From assembly GCA_002358555.1 (NCBI GenBank), contig DEPC01000073.1, forward strand, positions 1 through 6,373: DNA of 6,373 bases. The letters run 5' to 3'. The DNA is from Hungatella sp. UBA3402. Its GTDB lineage: Bacteria > Bacillota > Clostridia > Lachnospirales > Lachnospiraceae. Under the pieces are notes generated by a model. It was not told the origin of the DNA and made no database searches. It saw nothing but the letters and a program-made list of their open reading frames with translations. The translations under genes and the position numbers were made by a program. Below, in pieces: positions 5,380 to 6,373 of the stretch (its first letter is position 1; the number at the start of each line of letters is the position of its first letter).

Positions 5380-5469
5380 TTAAACCGCATTTTCAGTATT
5401 TTCTAACATGGTTCCCAACTGCTCAACATAAGAAAGTAACCGTTTAAGATACTGCTCATTGACTTTAAT
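5380..5469 (-). pseudogene. short frame without a standard start, overlapping the small peptide gene
   Basis: This minus-strand frame encodes about 29 residues (IKVNEQYLKRLLSYVEQL and on, ending ENTENAV), with a regular amphipathic, coiled-coil-like pattern that looks like real coding sequence. The only plausible start is ATT at 5469, 7 bases after AAAGG and overlapping the stop of the preceding 37-residue frame. It may be a coupled gene whose ATG became ATT, or the displaced C-terminus of the preceding frame after a frameshift. No family is recognised. It ends 8 bases before the antisense RNA promoter. Confidence 0.35.
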
Positions 5470-5578
5470 AAGAATCCCTTTCTTTAATCTCTTTCATGCA
5501 CTTCACAACAAACACGGAACACAAGCAGTAAACCGCTATTATAACAACTGCTCCCATATCTTTTATGACCTCATACAT
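5465..5578 (-). CDS. 37-residue hydrophobic peptide, unknown function
   Basis: The peptide starts MYEVIKDMGAVVIIAVYCLC and continues through a hydrophobic segment (residues 9-25) into a short charged tail (KCMKEIKERDSY). It has one predicted membrane span. A full AAAGGAGG (5596-5589) stands 10 bases before the ATG, which is strong support for translation despite the small size. It is transcribed toward the antisense RNA, and no terminator is seen before the one at 5238, so read-through could also make antisense to the toxin. It could be a second small toxin-like peptide or a leftover of mobile-element cargo. No clear promoter is seen upstream; a TACAAT lies about 20 bases before its ribosome binding site, without a good -35. 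Confidence 0.55.
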   Translation of the reverse strand: MYEVIKDMGAVVIIAVYCLCSVFVVKCMKEIKERDSY

Positions 5579-5675
5579 AAAATTTTTTCCTCCTTTCTAC
5601 TTTAATGAGGTGCCATTGTAACGCTATGAAGTAAAAAAGAAAAGAGTGATACTAACCAGAAATCCTCCCTCCTGA

Positions 5676-5885
5676 TTAGGAAGATTCGTCATATCTTAAA
5701 AACCCCTTTAAACCCATTTCCCCCTCAATCCAATTCCCCACCCAATCCAATAAAACCCTTTTAAACCCCCTTGAAATCGTTCTGGCCCCAATTCCGTCTA
5801 ATCCGACAATCTGCCCATAAATCCATTCAGGCTGTAATGGTTTCCAATAAACCACAAACAGACAATAGTACTTTATAAAAATCCC
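5676..5885 (-). pseudogene. 69-codon open frame without a start (possible gene remnant)
   Basis: A stop-to-stop frame on the minus strand reads, toward its end, IVGLDGIGARTISRGFKRVL, then a tryptophan-rich LLDWVGNWIEGEMGLKGF and YDESS. It has no ATG near its beginning and no ribosome binding site. The composition looks protein-like, but it relies heavily on GGG glycine codons, unlike feoB and uvrB, where GGA dominates. It could be the C-terminal remnant of a mobile-element gene or a chance frame through G-rich DNA. No family is recognised. Confidence 0.25.
5703..5789. repeat. C-rich low-complexity tract (G-runs on the minus strand)
   Basis: Eight runs of three or more C occur within 87 bases (5703, 5713, 5720, 5736, 5741, 5756, 5766 and 5786). 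The motif CAATCCAAT appears at 5726-5734 and 5743-5751 and again at 5946-5954; the last two extend to a shared 13-mer CAATCCAATAAAA. The G-runs on the minus strand could in principle form a quadruplex, though the loops are uneven. Confidence 0.5.
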
Positions 5886-5983
5886 CTATGTATCCCTCTT
5901 AAAATGAAAGCAGGCTGACAGATGCAGAGAAAAGATAGAAAAGCTCAATCCAATAAAAAACAAAAAGGGGGTAGAAGAAGATG
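5886..5983. other. non-coding right end of the islet
   Basis: No gene with a ribosome binding site is seen apart from an 11-codon frame (MYIEHTQFNKK, from 5981) that runs into the outer repeat. It contains AAAGCAGG (about 5909), which recalls the AAAGCAGG at 4510-4517 before the other outer repeat, a hint that the repeated region once extended further. Confidence 0.35.
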
Positions 5984-6034
5984 TATATAGAACACACACA
6001 ATTTAATAAGAAGTAAGAGAAAACACCAGAAAAA
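5984..6034. repeat. outer direct repeat, copy 2
   Basis: Partner of 4601-4649: TATATAGAACACACACAATT followed by AATAAGAAGTAAGAGAAAACA. It lies just left of the terminator of the intact tRNA operon. Confidence 0.8.
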
Positions 6035-6060
6035 CACTAAATAAAATCGAAACAGCACAC

Positions 6061-6089
6061 AAAAAAACATCCGCCAACCAGCAGATGTT
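6061..6089 (-). terminator. terminator of the Asp-Val-Met tRNA operon
   Basis: On the minus strand AACATCTGC pairs with GCGGATGTT (6089-6066), nine pairs including one G-U, around the loop TGGTTG, followed by a T run (6065-6061, the T tract beginning in the stem end). It lies 10 bases after the tRNA-Met 3' end. T bases on the other strand (6092-6097) make it potentially bidirectional. Confidence 0.8.
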
Positions 6090-6097
6090 CCTTTTTT

Positions 6098-6141
6098 AGT
6101 AGCGGAAGGGAGATTTGAACTCTCGACACTACGGGTATGAA
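6098..6141 (-). repeat. tRNA-Met 3' half, direct repeat copy 2 (putative att site)
   Basis: This copy forms part of the intact tRNA-Met gene and matches 4713-4756 at 42 of 44 positions (mismatches at 6122 and 6133). Under the integration model, this half was supplied by the element and the crossover lies in the shared core. Confidence 0.75.
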
Positions 6142-6173
6142 CCGTATGCTCTAGCCAACTGAGCTATTCCGCC
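6100..6173 (-). tRNA. tRNA-Met (anticodon CAT), elongator type
   Basis: 74 nt forming a full cloverleaf. The acceptor is GGCGGAA with TTCCGCT (G-U at the end) and discriminator A; the D arm holds AGCTCAGTTGGCTAGAGC; the anticodon loop TTCATAC carries CAT; the T arm is GAGAGTTCAAATCTC. It begins GGCGG and lacks the initiator features (three G-C pairs in the anticodon stem and a mismatched 1-72 pair), so it is the elongator tRNA. CCA is not encoded; the DNA reads CTA after the discriminator. Last gene of the cluster and site of the 3'-half duplication. Confidence 0.95.
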
Positions 6174-6188
6174 ATAGATTTCGGTATA

Positions 6189-6261
6189 TGGGGCCTATAG
6201 GGCTCGAACCTATGACCCTCTGCTTGTAAGGCAGATGCTCTCCCAGCTGAGCTAAGACCCC
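6189..6261 (-). tRNA. tRNA-Val (anticodon TAC)
   Basis: 73 nt. The acceptor GGGGTCT pairs with AGGCCCC and the discriminator is A. The anticodon stem-loop CTGCCTTACAAGCAG carries TAC, and the T arm is ATAGGTTCGAGCCCTAT. CCA is not encoded. It lies 15 bases before tRNA-Met in the same transcript. Confidence 0.95.
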
Positions 6262-6298
6262 TTTATTCAATTATGACACTATATACCTTTCGGCAAAA

Positions 6299-6372
6299 CG
6301 ACCCGGATGGGGTTCGAACCCACGACCTCCGCCGTGACAGGGCGGCGCTCTAACCAGCTGAGCCACCAGGCC
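6299..6372 (-). tRNA. tRNA-Asp (anticodon GTC)
   Basis: 74 nt. The acceptor GGCCTGG pairs with CCGGGTC (two G-U pairs), and the discriminator is G73, the known aspartate identity base. The anticodon stem-loop CCGCCCTGTCACGGCGG carries GTC; the T arm is GTGGGTTCGAACCCCAT. CCA is not encoded. First tRNA of the cluster seen here; the operon may extend upstream beyond the window. Confidence 0.95.
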
Positions 6373-6373
6373 A

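Noticed and set aside
4676..6097. CRISPR array or insertion sequence as an explanation of the repeats.
   Set aside because: There are only two widely spaced direct copies, no regular spacers, no terminal inverted repeats and no transposase frame.

Overview
The window looks like chromosome from a low-GC Firmicute, most likely a Lachnospiraceae-type Clostridium relative. The evidence is AGGAGG-type ribosome binding sites, sigma-A promoters, feoA-feoB next to a DUF5688-like gene (a family I associate with Lachnospiraceae), and a tRNA cluster. The family assignment is inference from protein recall, since no search was possible.

Layout. Bases 1-582 (+) are the 3' end of uvrB (nucleotide excision repair). 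Bases 583-921 are a long intergenic leader. It holds a near-consensus Fur box inside a sigma-A promoter and a perfect 12-bp inverted repeat at the predicted transcription start. Bases 922-3181 (+) are feoA-feoB, the ferrous iron importer, so the leader probably links iron status to feo expression. Bases 3261-4208 (-) are a convergent DUF5688-like gene. It probably starts at TTG behind a strong Shine-Dalgarno (SD) site, with a near-perfect promoter about 130 bases upstream.

Bases 4500-6141 are an accessory islet on the flank of a tRNA operon. The 3' half of tRNA-Met occurs twice as a 44-bp direct repeat (4713-4756 and 6098-6141, two mismatches). The inner end of the repeat falls in the anticodon loop, as expected for an integrase attachment site in a tRNA gene. 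Between the copies lie about 1.34 kb with no integrase.

The main cargo is what looks like a complete type I toxin-antitoxin locus. It has a 57-residue single-membrane-span peptide (5127-5300, +) with its own promoter, a highly structured leader and a terminator. A convergent antisense RNA of about 105 nt (about 5337 to 5233, -) has a clear promoter and a strong intrinsic terminator inside the toxin gene. The rest of the islet holds a 37-residue hydrophobic peptide (-), an overlapping start-less frame (-), a G-rich 69-codon open frame (-) and C-rich repeats.

Bases 6100-6372 (-) are three intact tRNA genes transcribed in the order Asp(GTC)-Val(TAC)-Met(CAT), closed by a terminator at 6061-6089.
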